The notes under the pieces are model-generated. The model saw only the letters and a program-made list of their open reading frames with translations. It was not told the DNA's origin and made no database searches. Below, one piece after another: positions 24,437-33,517 of a stretch of 37,210 bases of DNA (position 1 is the first letter of the stretch; each line of letters begins with the position of its first letter). The position numbers and the translations under genes were made by a program. Origin of the DNA: Geodermatophilus chilensis (GTDB taxonomy: Bacteria; Actinomycetota; Actinomycetes; Mycobacteriales; Geodermatophilaceae); assembly GCF_002802985.1 (NCBI RefSeq), contig NZ_NVPT01000029.1:1-37210 (forward strand). The letters are read 5' to 3'.

Positions 24437-24644
24437 GCGGGGACCTCCTGGAGCGGCGGGAGCCGAGCCTGGCAGCGGGCCCCGTGGACGTGGATGCTGC
24501 ACCGTCGGAGCACCTGGGGGCACCCCCACTACCGGGTGTTCGTCGCCGACCGGCGATCAGGATGGGTCGGTCCCGCCCACCCGGCGACGCGGTGGGTCCC
24601 GGCCGGTCCGGGGACCGGGGCGTTGCTCCCCGGCCCCCGCCGGG

Positions 24645-25145
24645 TCAGGCGGCGCGCTCGGCGGCCCGGGCGACCTTCTTGTTGGCCTTGGCCAGCGTCT
24701 TCGCGGCCTTGCGCACCCGGCGCGGCTCCCGGTCGATCGTCCCGCGGGTGAGCAGGCCGATGCCGATGCCGAGCAGCCACACGTCCTTGGCCACCGACAG
24801 CCCCTCCTGGGTCGGCGCCAGGCTGCCCGGCTTCCGCATCCCGGGGGTGTTCAGGTAGAGCCCGAGCAGCCCGCCGGAGAAGACGGTCAGCGCGGCACCG
24901 GCGACCGCGGTGGGCACGAACGGCGTCAGCAGCGCGGTCCCGACGGCGATCTCGCCGTAGGCCAGGGCCTTGGCGAACGTCGCCGGCTCGACGTTCTTGA
25001 GGAACGGGTAGGTGCCGGAGGCGAAGCCGTGGAGGCCGGCCGCGGTGCCCTCGTCGGCGCCGCGCTTGCCCAGGCCGCTGTTGAGGATGAACGCGCCGGC
25101 CGAGATGCGCGGCGCGATCTCGGACAGGGTGATGGGCAGTGCCAT
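24645..25145 (-). CDS. DoxX-like membrane protein
   Basis: The 166-residue protein has about four hydrophobic segments: ISAGAFILNSGLGK, ALAYGEIAVGTALLTPFVPTAVAGAALTVFSGGLLGLYL and VWLLGIGIGLLT. The N-terminal region and the loop LNTPGMRKPGSLAPTQEGLSVAKD match actinobacterial DoxX-family proteins. The C-terminus (about 138-166) is a basic, Ala/Lys/Arg-rich cytoplasmic tail. The start is ATG 25143-25145, with GAGGAGCAC just before it. DoxX proteins take part in membrane redox or stress functions; the partner is unknown. About 200 bases without a gene separate it from the cupredoxin gene. Confidence 0.8.
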   Translation of the reverse strand: MALPITLSEIAPRISAGAFILNSGLGKRGADEGTAAGLHGFASGTYPFLKNVEPATFAKALAYGEIAVGTALLTPFVPTAVAGAALTVFSGGLLGLYLNTPGMRKPGSLAPTQEGLSVAKDVWLLGIGIGLLTRGTIDREPRRVRKAAKTLAKANKKVARAAERAA

Positions 25146-25256
25146 GGTGCTCCTCGGTGGTCGCGGACGGTCAGGGCCCGGACTGGCCCTGGTCGGGGGG
25201 TCCAGTGCCCACCACCCGGGGCGTCAACCGTCGTTGCCGCCCGGGCGGGACGACGG

Positions 25257-26855
25257 TCAGCGGCCGCCGCGGCGGGAGCGGCCGCTGAACGACGCCGGCG
25301 AGTGCGTCCCGGCGCGCGCGGCGAGCTCGGCCCGGGTGCGCGCCGGACCCGACGTCCGGCCCTGACCGCGGGCGGACGCCGCCGTCCCCCCGCCGGAGGC
25401 GGTGCCGGCCTGGCCGCCGGAGCGACCGGAGCCGCCCCCGGACCGGCGGCGCCGGCCCCCGCCCTGGCCCTGCGGCTGGGGCTCGGGTGCGGGCGCCGGC
25501 TCGACGTACGGGGCGGCCGGCCCGGTCAGCGCGGTGATCTCCGCGGCGCCCGGCCGCACGGCGCTCACCGTGGGGGTGATGCCGGCCTGCCGGGCGAGGG
25601 TGCGAACCTCGCCGGCCTGGTCCGGGGTGGAGACGGTCACCACGGTGCCGCCGGCGCCGGCCCGGGCGGTGCGGCCCGAGCGGTGCAGGTAGGCCTTGTG
25701 CTCGGCCGGCGGGTCGACGTGCACGACGAGCGCGACGTCGTCGACGTGGATGCCGCGGGCAGCGATGTCGGTGGCGCAGAGCACCCGGATCTCGCCGCTG
25801 CTGAACGCCTCGAGGTTGCGCTCGCGCGCGTTCTGGCTGAGGTTGCCGTGCAGGTCGACGGCGGGGACGCCGGCCGTGGTCAGCTGCTTGGCCAGCTTCT
25901 TGGCCTGGTGCTTGGTGCGGGTGAACAGCACGCTGCGGCCCAGCCCGGAGGCGAGCTCGCGGACGACGGCGGCCTTGTCCCCGGCCTCGACCCGCAACAC
26001 GTGGTGGGTCATCGTCGACACCGGCGCGACCGCGGGGTCGACCGAGTGCGTCGTCGGGTCGGAGAGGTAGCGCTTCACCAGGACGTCGACGCCGTTGTCC
26101 AGGGTCGCGGAGAACAGCAGCCGCTGGCCGGTCTTCGGGGTGCGGTCCATCAGCCGCTTGACGCCGGGCAGGAAGCCGAGGTCGGCCATGTGGTCGGCCT
26201 CATCGAGGATGGTGATCTCCACGGCCGAGAGGTCGCAGTGGCCCTGGCCGATGAGGTCCTCGAGCCGGCCGGGGCAGGCGATGAGGACGTCGATGCCGCC
26301 GGCCAGCGCCTGCACCTGCGGGTTCTGGCCGACGCCGCCGAACACGGTGGTCGCCCGCATGCCCAGCGCGCGGGCCAGCGGGTCGACGACGGCGAGCACC
26401 TGGTTGGCCAGCTCACGGGTCGGCACGAGCACCAGCGCGCGGGGCCGCTTCGGCTGCCGGCGGCTGTCGGAGGCGGCCAGGCGGGCGACCAGCGGCAGGC
26501 TGAAGGCCAGGGTCTTGCCCGAGCCGGTGCGGCCGCGGCCGAGCACGTCCCGCCCGGCGAGGGTGTCGGGCAGCGTGGCGACCTGGATGGGGAACGGCGC
26601 GGTGATGCCGCTGGCGGCGAGCACCTCGACCAGCGGGGCGGGGACGCCGAGGTCGGCGAAGGTCGCGTCGGTGGGCAGCACGCTCGCGGGCGGGCCGGCC
26701 GGGACGACGGGGGTCGGCGCCGGGGCAGGGGTCGCCGGGCCCGGCTGCTGCGGGGTCTGCTGGGCGGTGGTGGGACGGCTGCCCCGGCCGCGGCCGCCGC
26801 GGCGGCGCCGGCGGGTCTCGTCGGGCGCAGGGGTGGACTGGTCGTGCGAGGTCAT
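25257..26855 (-). CDS. DEAD-box RNA helicase
   Basis: This ATP-dependent RNA helicase has 532 residues, starting at ATG 26853-26855 (MTSHDQSTPAPDETRRRRRGG). The first ~75 residues are a basic, Gly/Arg- and Pro/Ala-rich low-complexity arm. The core follows: Q motif FADLGVPAPLVEVL with PFPIQ, motif I GRTGSGKT, PTREL, motif II DEAD, SAT, then ARGIH and HRSGRTARAG. After about residue 430 comes a disordered Gly/Arg/Ser tail (GGGRRRRSGGGSGRSGG). Such arms drive RNA binding and often condensate formation. The 220 bases upstream hold no gene and could form a structured leader, as in cold-shock helicases; this is inference. Confidence 0.94.
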   Translation of the reverse strand: MTSHDQSTPAPDETRRRRRGGRGRGSRPTTAQQTPQQPGPATPAPAPTPVVPAGPPASVLPTDATFADLGVPAPLVEVLAASGITAPFPIQVATLPDTLAGRDVLGRGRTGSGKTLAFSLPLVARLAASDSRRQPKRPRALVLVPTRELANQVLAVVDPLARALGMRATTVFGGVGQNPQVQALAGGIDVLIACPGRLEDLIGQGHCDLSAVEITILDEADHMADLGFLPGVKRLMDRTPKTGQRLLFSATLDNGVDVLVKRYLSDPTTHSVDPAVAPVSTMTHHVLRVEAGDKAAVVRELASGLGRSVLFTRTKHQAKKLAKQLTTAGVPAVDLHGNLSQNARERNLEAFSSGEIRVLCATDIAARGIHVDDVALVVHVDPPAEHKAYLHRSGRTARAGAGGTVVTVSTPDQAGEVRTLARQAGITPTVSAVRPGAAEITALTGPAAPYVEPAPAPEPQPQGQGGGRRRRSGGGSGRSGGQAGTASGGGTAASARGQGRTSGPARTRAELAARAGTHSPASFSGRSRRGGR

Positions 26856-27076
26856 CAGGTGGTTCCTCGGGCTCGGTTCGCCGTCGGGCGGCCCGGTCGG
26901 AGTGCGCGCCGGCACGCCTGCGAGGAGCAGGGCGGCGCGTCGTCCAGCGGGACGTCGGACAGCCGGGCGCGCCGGGGTGGCGCTGCCGCAGCCCGACGTC
27001 GAGTCCCGCGCCCCGGATGGGCAGCAGGGCAACGCCGGTACCCACACTCAACCAGACGCGGCGCTGACCTGTGCCG

Positions 27077-28084
27077 TCAGACGGGGGAGTGCCCGGTCAC
27101 ACCGCCGCCGCGGTAGCTGCGCCGATAGGTGCCCGGCGGGACCCCGATGGTGGCCCGCAGGTGCTGGCGCAGGGACGCCGGAGTGCCGAAGCCGGCGTCG
27201 GCGGCGACCCGGTCGATCGGGGCGTCGGTCGACTCCAGCAGCTGCCGCGCCAGGGCCAGCCGCTGCCCGGCCAGCCAGCGCAGCGGCGACAGGCCGGTCT
27301 CGTCGCGGAAGCGGCGGGTGAAGGTGCGCACGCTCATCCGCGCGTGCGCGGCGAGGTCGGCCAGCGTCAGGGGCTCGCCGAGCCGCTCGACGGCCCACGC
27401 GCGGGTGGCCGCCGTCCCGACGTCCCCCACCTCGGGCAGCGGCCGCTCGACGAACTGCGCCTGTCCGCCCTCGCGCCACGGGGCGACGACGTTGCGCCGG
27501 GCCACCCGGTTGGCCACCTCGTGGCCGTGGTCCCGGCGGACCAGGTGCAGCAGCAGGTCGATGCCGGCGGCGTTGCCCGCGGAGGTCAGCACGTCGCCGT
27601 CGTCGACGAAGAGCACGCCGGGGTCGAGCCGGACGGCGGGGTAGAGGCGCCCGAAGGTCTCGGCGTGCATCCAGTGCGTGGTGGCCGGGCGCCCGTCGAG
27701 CAGACCGGTGGCGGCGAGCACGAAGGCGCCGGTGCAGATCGACACCAGCCGCGCGTGCCCGGCGGCGGCGCGCAGCGCCTCGCCGAGGCCGTCGGGGAGC
27801 GTGCCGTCGGTCATCGCCGGTCCGCCGTACACGCCGGGGACGACGACCGTCCCCGCGGAGGCCAGCAGCGAGGCGTCGTGCTCCGGGGTGATCGAGTAGC
27901 CGGCCGAGGTGCGCACCGGCCCGCCGTCGAGCGTCGCGACCCGCACGCGGTAGAGCCGGTGCCCGTCGGCGTCGACGGCGGACTCCAGCAGCCGGTGCGG
28001 CAGGCCGAGCTCGAAGGCGATGGAGCCGGGCAGCGCCAGGACGGCGACGTCGTGGGGGCGGGCCGGGGTCGGGCCTGGGCGCAT
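27077..28084 (-). CDS. GlxA-type AraC regulator (DJ-1/PfpI + AraC HTH)
   Basis: The 335-residue transcription factor starts at ATG 28082-28084. The N-terminal ~180 residues are a DJ-1/PfpI (glutamine-amidotransferase-like) sensor with VAVLALPGSIAFELGLPHRL and ARLVSICTGAFVLAATGLLDGR; the Cys in SICTG is the position of the usual nucleophile elbow. The AraC domain follows with two helix-turn-helices, LTLADLAAHARMSVRTFTRRFRDETG and IDRVAADAGFGTPASLRQHLRATIG. It is divergent from an MFS transporter across only 60 bases, so it is the likely regulator of that transporter. Confidence 0.92.
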   Translation of the reverse strand: MRPGPTPARPHDVAVLALPGSIAFELGLPHRLLESAVDADGHRLYRVRVATLDGGPVRTSAGYSITPEHDASLLASAGTVVVPGVYGGPAMTDGTLPDGLGEALRAAAGHARLVSICTGAFVLAATGLLDGRPATTHWMHAETFGRLYPAVRLDPGVLFVDDGDVLTSAGNAAGIDLLLHLVRRDHGHEVANRVARRNVVAPWREGGQAQFVERPLPEVGDVGTAATRAWAVERLGEPLTLADLAAHARMSVRTFTRRFRDETGLSPLRWLAGQRLALARQLLESTDAPIDRVAADAGFGTPASLRQHLRATIGVPPGTYRRSYRGGGVTGHSPV

Positions 28085-28144
28085 GGCCGGATCCTTGCAC
28101 GTGTTGGCTGCCGGGCCACTGTCGGGCCGTTCCAGGCATCCGCC

Positions 28145-29476
28145 ATGCTCCTGGTCGTGACGACCACCGCCGCGCCGCGCACGCACCGGGTCCACCCCGC
28201 CTGGTGGGTCGCCGCGGTGACCTTCCTGGCCATGGTCGGCGCCGCGGCGTTCCGCGCGGTTCCCGGCGTGCTCATCGAGCCGCTGCGCGCGGAGTTCGGC
28301 TGGTCGGTCACGACGATCTCGGCCGCCGTGGCGGTCAACATGGCGCTCTACGGGCTGACCGCGCCCTTCGCCGCCGCGCTGATGGAGCGCTTCGGTATCC
28401 GCCGGGTCGTCGTCGCGGCGCTGCTGCTGACGGCCACCGGCAGCGGGCTGACCGTCTTCATGACCGCGAGCTGGCAGCTGGTGCTGCTGTGGGGCTTCCT
28501 CGTGGGCCTGGGCACCGGGTCGATGGCGCTGTCGCTCGTGGCGACGGTGACCGGCCGCTGGTTCGTGGCCCGCCGCGGCCTGGTGTCGGGGATCCTCACC
28601 GCCGGCGGCGCGACCGGGCAGCTGGTGTTCCTGCCGCTGGTGGCCTGGGCCGACACGACCTGGGGCTGGCGCTCGGCGTCGCTGGGCACGACCGCCGCCG
28701 CGCTGGCCGTCGTCCCCCTGGTGCTGTGGCTGCTGCGGGACCGGCCGCGTGACGTCGGCGTCGTGCCCTACGGGGGGACGGCGGCCGACGACGTCGACCC
28801 GGTGCGCAGCGGTGCCGCGCGGACGGCACTGCGCGGGCTGGCCTCTGCGGTGCGCACCGTGCCGTTCTGGCTGCTGGCCGGCGGGTTCTTCATCTGCGGG
28901 CTGTCGACCAACGGGCTGGTGCAGCCGCACTTCATCCCGGCCGCGCACGACCACGGCATGCCGATCACCACGGCGGCCGGGCTGCTCGCCGTCGTCGGCG
29001 TCTTCGACATCGCCGGCACGGTGCTCTCGGGCTGGCTGACCGACCGCACCGACCCGCGGGTGCTGCTGCTGGCCTACTACGGGCTGCGCGGCTTCTCGCT
29101 GTTCCTGCTGCCGACCCTCTTCGGACCCGACCTGCACGTCAGCATGGTCGCGTTCATCGTCTTCTACGGCCTGGACTGGGTGGCCACCGTGCCGCCGACC
29201 CTGGCGCTGTGCCGCGAGTTCTTCGGCTCCCGGGCGCCGGTGGTGTTCGGCTGGGTGTTCGCCTCGCACCAGGTCGGCTCGGCCTTCGCGGCCTTCGGCG
29301 GCGGCGTGATCCGCGACGTCACCGGCTCCTACGACCTGGCCTGGTTCCTCGCCGGGGCCCTCTGCATCGCCGCGGCGGCCATGTCGTTCCTCATCCCGCG
29401 CAGCCCGGAGCCGCCCGGGGGCACGGCGCTGCCGACCGACCGCGAGGAGGCGGCGGCCGCCCAGGCCCACGGCTGA
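28145..29476 (+). CDS. MFS transporter (monocarboxylate / oxalate-formate type)
   Basis: The 443-residue membrane transporter has about 12 segments. The first, WWVAAVTFLAMVGAAAFRAVPGVLIEPL, with EFGWSVTTISAAVAVNMALYGLTAPFAAALMERFG, is typical of the monocarboxylate/OxlT branch of the MFS. The central loop GVVPYGGTAADDVDPVRSGAA separates the halves. A GTG at 28157 would give a start four residues later (VTTTAAPRTHR) and is about equally likely. It is divergent from the GlxA-type regulator. It probably imports an organic anion; the substrate is unknown. Confidence 0.9.
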   Translation: MLLVVTTTAAPRTHRVHPAWWVAAVTFLAMVGAAAFRAVPGVLIEPLRAEFGWSVTTISAAVAVNMALYGLTAPFAAALMERFGIRRVVVAALLLTATGSGLTVFMTASWQLVLLWGFLVGLGTGSMALSLVATVTGRWFVARRGLVSGILTAGGATGQLVFLPLVAWADTTWGWRSASLGTTAAALAVVPLVLWLLRDRPRDVGVVPYGGTAADDVDPVRSGAARTALRGLASAVRTVPFWLLAGGFFICGLSTNGLVQPHFIPAAHDHGMPITTAAGLLAVVGVFDIAGTVLSGWLTDRTDPRVLLLAYYGLRGFSLFLLPTLFGPDLHVSMVAFIVFYGLDWVATVPPTLALCREFFGSRAPVVFGWVFASHQVGSAFAAFGGGVIRDVTGSYDLAWFLAGALCIAAAAMSFLIPRSPEPPGGTALPTDREEAAAAQAHG

Positions 29477-29501
29477 GAGAGGCACCCCCTGACCCGACCG
29501 C

Positions 29502-29837
29502 TCACAGGCTCGCGGCGGGACCCTGCAGGCCGCCCGCCCTGCCCACCTCCGCAGGCACGGGACGGCGCCGCTCGGCAGCGAGGCCCTCGGCGAAGCCGTG
29601 GGCGTACCAGAGGGGCGCGTTCAGCCGGAGGCCGCTCGGGGGAGCGCCGCGCCGGTCGCCCCACAGGAGGCGGCTGAATTCCGCAGGCTCGCGGCCCTGG
29701 CAGCACGTCGACTGCGGGCCGACCGAGCCCGCTGGTTCGATCCGCGCGGCGAGACCGCCGTCCGTGCGGCCGAGCGAGTAGGCCATCTCCAGCAGTGGGA
29801 GGTAGGGCCAGGACGGGGGAGGCTGTCCGGTCGTCAC
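29502..29837 (-). CDS. Hypothetical small protein
   Basis: GTG 29835-29837 gives a 111-residue product; ATG 29786 (MAYSLGRTDGG) is the alternative. The segment LLEMAYSLGRTDGGLAARI followed by EPAEFSRLLWGDRRG and LNAPLWYAHGFAEGLAAERR looks like genuine protein rather than a shadow frame: it has aromatic residues, few Arg/Pro runs and a helical rhythm. I do not recognise a domain. It lies alone between the MFS gene and the SnoaL-like gene. No clear ribosome site. Confidence 0.45.
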   Translation of the reverse strand: MTTGQPPPSWPYLPLLEMAYSLGRTDGGLAARIEPAGSVGPQSTCCQGREPAEFSRLLWGDRRGAPPSGLRLNAPLWYAHGFAEGLAAERRRPVPAEVGRAGGLQGPAASL

Positions 29838-29910
29838 GACCGTCAGAGCCGGGACCGGCCGCCGTGGATACACCGGCCTGGGCACGACTCGGGTCCTGCG
29901 GGGCCGTGGA

Positions 29911-30255
29911 TCACGCGGTGCGCGCCAGGGAGAGCCGCACGGTCTGCACCCGGATCCCGTCATCGGCGAAGACGAAGGTGTCGACGCCCTCGGCGCGGGC
30001 CCTCTCCGCGACCGCCGTCCACTCGATGAACAGCACGTCGCCCTCGAACACCTGGGTCGGCACCTCCCATGCGGCGTCCGGGAGATCGTCGAGCAGCGAC
30101 CTGAACACCTGCCGGATGCCGTCCCTGCCCCGGCTGACGCCCTCGGGGGTGATCAGGACGGCGTCGGGGGTGTAGTCGGCGACGATCCCGTCGACGTCGC
30201 CGGCCCCGACCGCGGCCAGGTGGTTCTGGAAGATGTCCTGCGGCGTGCGGGTCAT
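29911..30255 (-). CDS. SnoaL-like / NTF2-fold protein
   Basis: The 114-residue protein starts at ATG 30253-30255 (MTRTPQDIFQNHLAAVGAGDVDGIVADYTPDAVLITPEG). That opening, with a long helix then DYTPDAVLITP and later RGRDGIRQVFRSLLDDLPDAAWEV and a strand-rich C-terminus VLFIEWTAVAE, is the SnoaL-like cone fold. Members are hydrolases, isomerases or binding proteins; the active residues differ and none can be assigned here. GGAGGAGCC upstream provides a ribosome site. It is probably monocistronic. Confidence 0.88.
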   Translation of the reverse strand: MTRTPQDIFQNHLAAVGAGDVDGIVADYTPDAVLITPEGVSRGRDGIRQVFRSLLDDLPDAAWEVPTQVFEGDVLFIEWTAVAERARAEGVDTFVFADDGIRVQTVRLSLARTA

Positions 30256-30321
30256 GGCTCCTCCCGAGGTCGTCGCCGATCGGGGCCGAGCATGCTCCGC
30301 GGTCCGGCCGGCCGACAGGCT

Positions 30322-31947
30322 TCAGGTCGCGCCGGTGAGGGCCGGGTCGACGGTGCGGCCGGTGATGAGGTCGGCCGCCCGCTCGGCGATCATGATCGTC
30401 GGGGCGTTGGTGTTCCCGCGCACGAGCGTCGGCATCACCGAGGCGTCGACCACCCGCAGCCCGTCGACGCCGTGCACCCGCAGCTGCGGGTCGACGACCG
30501 CGTCGTCGTCGGTGCCCATCCGGCACGAGGACACCGGGTGGTACAGCGACTCGAGGGTGTCGCGCACCGCCTGCCGCAGCCCGTCGCGGGTGTGCACCGT
30601 GCCGCCGGGGGACCACTCCTCGGCCAGGACGGCGGCCAGCGGGCCGGCCGACGCGATCTCGCGCGCCTTCTCCACCCCGCACACCAGCGCGTCGAGGTCC
30701 CGCTCGTCGGCGAGGTAGCCGGCGTCGATGGCCGGCGCCCAGGTCGGGTCGGCCGAGCGCAGCCGCACCGAGCCGCGGGAGTGCACCCGCACCAGGACGG
30801 CGGCGGCGGTGAACGCGTCGACGTCGGGGTCGACCTCCGCCTGCCGCCAGAACTTGACCGGCAGGAAGTGGTACTGCAGGTCCGGTTCGTGGAGGTCCGG
30901 CCGGGAGCGGGTGAACAGCCCCGCCTCGGCCAGGTTGGAGGTCAGCGGGCCGCGGCGGGCGCCGAACCAGCGCGCGTAGCCCGACGGGGACTCCGCCCGG
31001 AACAGCGACCTCCCCGACCGGGTGTGCCAGACGACCGGCACCAGCGGGTGGTCCTGCAGACCCCCGCCGACCCCGGGGAGGTCGTGCACGACGTCGACGC
31101 CGACCTCACGCAGGTGTGCGCCCGGCCCGATGCCCGAGAGCATCAGCAGCTGCGGGGAGTTGACCGCCCCGCCGGCCAGCACCACCTCGGCCGCGGCGTG
31201 CGCGGTGTGCAGCTGCCCGCCGGACCGGTACTCGACGCCGGTGGCCCGCCCACCCGAGATCAGCACCCGGGTGGTCAGTGCGCCGGTTCGCACGGTGAGG
31301 TTGGGCCGGCCCGCCGCGGGGTGCAGGTAGGCGTCGGCGGCCGACCAGCGGCGGCCGCGGCGCTGGGTGAGCTGGTAGAGCCCGGCGCCTTCCGGGGTGG
31401 CGCCGTTGAAGTCGTCGTTGCGCGGGTGACCGGCGGCGACCGCGGACGCCACGGCCGCCCGCGACCAGGCGTGCGGCGAGCGCGGGTCCTCCACCCGCAG
31501 CGGCCCGCCGACGCCGTGGAAGCGGTCGGCGCCGCGGGCGTTGTCCTCCATCCGCCGGAACAGCGGCAGCACGTGCTCGTAGGACCACGACGGGTCGCCG
31601 GTCAGCTCGGCCCACTCGTCGTAGTCGGCGGCCGCACCGCGGACGTAGATCATCGCGTTGATCGACGAGGAACCGCCGACCAGCTTGCCCCGCGGCCAGA
31701 ACAGCCGCCGCCCACCCAGGCCCGGCTGCGGCTCGGTGGTGTAGTTCCAGTCCCGCCGCGTGCGCCACGTCTTGTACAGCGCCGCCGGGACCTGCACCTC
31801 GAGCACGTCGTCCGAGCCGCCGGCCTCCAGCAGCAGCACCCGCAGCGACGGGTCCTCGCTCAGTCGCCCGGCCAGCGCGCAGCCGGCCGAGCCCGCGCCG
31901 ACGACGACGACGTCGTACTCCTCGGCTCCGTTCGACGTCGTCGCCAT
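30322..31947 (-). CDS. GMC-family FAD oxidoreductase (choline-dehydrogenase-like)
   Basis: The 541-residue flavoenzyme oxidises an alcohol to an aldehyde. It opens with the FAD motif EYDVVVVGAGSAGCALAGRLSED. The GMC signatures are visible as PRGKLVGGSSSINAMIYVRG with ADYDEW, and VVLAGGAVNSPQLLMLSGIGP. Near the C-terminus come YHPVSSCRMG with the catalytic His and NTNAPTIMIAERAADLI. ATG 31947 is preferred because it begins just before the FAD motif; a GTG at 31971 overlapping the upstream dehydrogenase stop (GTGA) is possible and would couple the two. The partner aldehyde dehydrogenase lies immediately upstream, so the two form an alcohol-to-acid pair. The true alcohol is unknown; choline is only the family name. 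Confidence 0.92.
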   Translation of the reverse strand: MATTSNGAEEYDVVVVGAGSAGCALAGRLSEDPSLRVLLLEAGGSDDVLEVQVPAALYKTWRTRRDWNYTTEPQPGLGGRRLFWPRGKLVGGSSSINAMIYVRGAAADYDEWAELTGDPSWSYEHVLPLFRRMEDNARGADRFHGVGGPLRVEDPRSPHAWSRAAVASAVAAGHPRNDDFNGATPEGAGLYQLTQRRGRRWSAADAYLHPAAGRPNLTVRTGALTTRVLISGGRATGVEYRSGGQLHTAHAAAEVVLAGGAVNSPQLLMLSGIGPGAHLREVGVDVVHDLPGVGGGLQDHPLVPVVWHTRSGRSLFRAESPSGYARWFGARRGPLTSNLAEAGLFTRSRPDLHEPDLQYHFLPVKFWRQAEVDPDVDAFTAAAVLVRVHSRGSVRLRSADPTWAPAIDAGYLADERDLDALVCGVEKAREIASAGPLAAVLAEEWSPGGTVHTRDGLRQAVRDTLESLYHPVSSCRMGTDDDAVVDPQLRVHGVDGLRVVDASVMPTLVRGNTNAPTIMIAERAADLITGRTVDPALTGAT

Positions 31948-31967
31948 GTGTGCCGGGTCCTGCACGG

Positions 31968-33470
31968 TCACCGGTGCCGCCCGTGCACCAGACCCATCAC
32001 GCGGGCGAGTGCGTCGGCGGCCGCGGCGGGCCGGGTGAAGCTCATCAGGTTGACCGGCAGGGGAACGCGCTGGCGGGTGATGGCCTTGGCGCGGGTGAAC
32101 TCGCGCAGCCCGTCCTCGCCGTGGATCCGCCCGAAGCCGCTCTCGCCCACGCCGCCGAAGGGCAGCGCCGGCACCGAGGCGAAGGTGAGCACCGAGTTCA
32201 CCGATGTCATGCCGCTCTTCATCCGGCGGGCCAGGTCCATCGCCCGGGCCTTCGACCGGGAGAACACCGCGCCGGCCAGGCCGTGCGCGTTGGCGTTGGT
32301 GCGCTCGAGGGCCTCCTCGGCGTCGCGCACCCGGGTGATGGTCAGCGTCGGGCCGAAGGTCTCCTCGCACACGGCCGCCGACGTCTCGGGGACGTCGAGC
32401 AGCACGGTCGGCGCGACGAGGCGCCCCTCGACGGTGCCGCCGGCGGCGATCCGGCCACCCGCGGCGACCGCGTCGTCCAGGTGCCGGCGGACGACGTCGG
32501 TCTGGGCGGCCATCGTCATCGGGCCGTAGGCGGCCGCGTCGTCGGTGCCCGGCCGCAGCCCGCGCACCTTCTCGGTCACCTCGGCGACGAAGACGTCGTA
32601 CACCCGCTCGGTCGCGTAGACCCGCTCGATGCCGATGCAGGTCTGCCCCGCGTTGCTCATCGCGCCCCACACGGCGGCGTCGGCAGCGGCGGCCACGTCG
32701 GCGTCGTCGTCGACGATCATCGCGTCCTTGCCGCCGAGCTCCATGAGCACCGGCGTGAGCGTCTCGGCGCACGCGGCCATGACCTTGCGGCCGGTGGGGG
32801 CCGAGCCGGTGAAGGCCAGCTTGCCCACGCCCGCGCGGCACAGCGCCGCGCCGGTCTGGCCGAGGCCGGTGACCACCTGCAGGGCGTCCGGCACGTCGGG
32901 GACGGCGGCCCGCCAGGCGTCCGCCAGCCACGCGCCGACGGCCGGCGTGTGCTCCGAGGGCTTGAAGACGACGGCGTTGCCGGCGGCCAGCGCGTAGGCG
33001 ATCGAGCCCATCGGCGTGAACACCGGGTAGTTCCACGGGCCGATCACGCCGACGACGCCCAGCGGCTGGTACTCCAGCCAGGCGGCGTGGTTGGCCGCCA
33101 GCAGGCCGGGGCTGACCCGCCGCGGGCGGAGCACCTTGCGGGCGTGGGTGGCGGCCCAGGCCAGGTGGTCGACGGTCAGGGTGATCTCGAGGATCGCGTC
33201 GGCGTGCGGCTTGCCGTTCTCCCGGTGCACCAGGTCGGCCAGCTCGTGCATCCGGCGGGCGAGGTAGCCGCGGTAGGCCGCCAGCCGCTGCTTGCGGCCG
33301 TCGAAGCCGAGGTCGCCCCAGGCCGCGGCGGCGACGCGGGCGCGGTCCACGGCCGCGCGGACGTCGTCCGCACCCTGTACGGGGAAGACCCCCACGACCG
33401 CGCCCGAGGCCGGGGCGGTCGACTCGAAGGTCTCGGGAACGCGGCTGTCCGGCTGCTCGACGAGCGACAT
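31968..33470 (-). CDS. Aldehyde dehydrogenase
   Basis: The 500-residue NAD(P)-dependent dehydrogenase starts at ATG 33468-33470. The Rossmann-side segment is GVVGVIGPWNYPVFTPMGSI, the general-base Glu lies in VLMELGGKDAM, the catalytic Cys in SNAGQTCIGIER, and the C-terminal block in CEETFGPTLTITRV. SVPALPFGGVGESGFGRIHG also fits the coniferyl/long-chain aldehyde dehydrogenase side of the family, closer to class 3-like enzymes than to betaine aldehyde dehydrogenase. It heads a pair with the GMC enzyme, and its stop touches that gene. A -10-like TAACCT lies 8 bases upstream. Confidence 0.93.
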   Translation of the reverse strand: MSLVEQPDSRVPETFESTAPASGAVVGVFPVQGADDVRAAVDRARVAAAAWGDLGFDGRKQRLAAYRGYLARRMHELADLVHRENGKPHADAILEITLTVDHLAWAATHARKVLRPRRVSPGLLAANHAAWLEYQPLGVVGVIGPWNYPVFTPMGSIAYALAAGNAVVFKPSEHTPAVGAWLADAWRAAVPDVPDALQVVTGLGQTGAALCRAGVGKLAFTGSAPTGRKVMAACAETLTPVLMELGGKDAMIVDDDADVAAAADAAVWGAMSNAGQTCIGIERVYATERVYDVFVAEVTEKVRGLRPGTDDAAAYGPMTMAAQTDVVRRHLDDAVAAGGRIAAGGTVEGRLVAPTVLLDVPETSAAVCEETFGPTLTITRVRDAEEALERTNANAHGLAGAVFSRSKARAMDLARRMKSGMTSVNSVLTFASVPALPFGGVGESGFGRIHGEDGLREFTRAKAITRQRVPLPVNLMSFTRPAAAADALARVMGLVHGRHR

Positions 33471-33478
33471 GGGCACGC

Positions 33479-33484
33479 AGGTTA
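33479..33484 (-). promoter_or_regulatory. -10-like hexamer before the aldehyde dehydrogenase gene
   Basis: On the minus strand TAACCT fits TANNNT and ends eight bases before ATG 33470. A CCGACG about 16 bases further up could act as a -35. The gap to the ppk2 stop is only 47 bases, so read-through from ppk2 is also possible. Confidence 0.4.
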
Positions 33485-33517
33485 CCCACCGGTAGCGACC
33501 GTCGGGCGCAGGCCGGG

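Noticed and set aside
27071-28144. N-terminal extension of the MFS frame across the GlxA regulator
   Set aside because: Antisense to a well-defined AraC/GlxA protein; the transporter begins at 28145 or 28157.
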